Assembly (NCBI RefSeq): GCF_023634655.1
Contig: NZ_JAMKMS010000013.1
Location: 1 to 64,000, forward strand
Direction of reading: 5' to 3'
Origin: Vibrio methylphosphonaticus
Lineage (GTDB): Bacteria > Pseudomonadota > Gammaproteobacteria > Enterobacterales > Vibrionaceae
Length of the DNA: 64,000 bases
Positions 63,829 to 64,000 of the stretch are shown here, piece after piece. Each line of letters starts with the position of its first letter. Position 1 is the first letter of the stretch. Below the pieces are notes generated by a model. That model saw nothing but the letters and a program-made list of their open reading frames with translations, was not told where the DNA came from and searched no databases. A program made the position numbers and the translations under genes.

Positions 63829-64000
63829 GACCTTCTCTTTCGTCATCAGACTAGCTCTCATCTTACTACTTTGCGTGGTGTTACAAATACCCGAGCTCCA
63901 AAATTGGGCGATGTGGCATCGTGAGGCTATTTATAACGGTGAATGGTGGCGGATAGTAACAGGAAACTTCTCTCACACCAACCTTGCCCATCTAACAATG
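63827..64000 (+). CDS. rrtA: Rhombosortase, 3' end outside window
   Basis: 58 codons from ATG 63827 to the window edge, no stop. The translation MTFSFVIRLALILLLCVVLQ has a membrane helix, then IYNGEWWRIVTGNFSHTNLAHL, the rhomboid-family motif (GEWWR and HTNxxHL). Rhombosortases are intramembrane serine proteases of Vibrio and relatives that cut GlyGly-CTERM proteins such as trypsin-like VesB. The position next to the DTW gene agrees with the vibrio arrangement. Confidence 0.85.
   Translation, partial: MTFSFVIRLALILLLCVVLQIPELQNWAMWHREAIYNGEWWRIVTGNFSHTNLAHLTM

Noticed and set aside
1..64000. CRISPR arrays, prophage or integron attachment sites
   Set aside because: No regularly spaced repeats with unique spacers, phage genes or attC-like sites were seen.

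Overview
The window looks like chromosomal DNA of a marine gammaproteobacterium of the Vibrionaceae (Vibrio or a close relative). The support is gene order and protein resemblance: ffs - alkyltransferase-like gene - ybaY - tesB, and menFDHBCE - alaA - yfbR - dGTPase-like - DTW protein - rhombosortase. Rhombosortase and several small lipoproteins and porin-like proteins also fit that group. No database search was possible, so all names rest on motifs and remembered family sequences.

Layout. 1-6.7 kb: end of a trmO-like gene, a secreted cytochrome c gene broken by an in-frame TGA, a MASE1-CHASE-GGDEF-EAL cyclic-di-GMP protein, a VOC protein and two small unknown genes. 7.1-9.6 kb: a phosphonate/phosphite-type ABC importer in D-C-E order with no degradation enzymes beside it. 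9.7-13.2 kb: an SDR enzyme, a secreted FISUMP-domain protein, and an AraC regulator flanked by a nearly perfect 24-bp inverted repeat, with the remains of a second SDR gene divergent to it. 13.4-18.2 kb: a sodium:solute symporter, a long AT-rich stretch with few genes, an odd TTG-start secreted protein, and an IS5-family insertion sequence.

18.3-21.4 kb: 4.5S RNA, a membrane protein, the ATL protein, a YbaY lipoprotein and TesB. 21.5-24.2 kb: a coupled iron-type alcohol dehydrogenase and aldehyde dehydrogenase pair. 24.4-26.0 kb: a DecR-like Lrp regulator divergent from a PLP enzyme of the cysteine synthase/desulfhydrase type. 26.2-28.5 kb: a soluble chemoreceptor next to a minisatellite, a DUF1244 protein and a cupin. 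28.7-32.9 kb: a two-gene RND efflux pump. 33.2-33.6 kb: two identical tRNA-Tyr genes. 33.7-35.6 kb: a DUF1254/DUF1214 protein and a GNAT acetyltransferase.

35.7-41.4 kb is the most interesting part. It is a tight four-gene operon of a zinc alcohol dehydrogenase, a COG0523 (CobW-type) GTPase, an arginase/agmatinase-family ureohydrolase and a group II PLP lyase/decarboxylase, transcribed away from its own AraC regulator. It reads as a small catabolic or biosynthetic pathway for a guanidino compound with a dedicated metal chaperone, and I do not recognise it as a described system. 41.5-52.2 kb: outer-membrane and Tim44-like proteins, a TetR regulator with an MFS-acyltransferase fusion, YeiH with a decayed second copy downstream, lipoproteins and an SgrR-type regulator. 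52.3-59.6 kb: the complete menaquinone operon menF-D-H-B-C-E. 59.9-64 kb: alaA, yfbR, a dGTPase-like gene, a DTW-domain gene and the start of a rhombosortase gene that runs off the window.
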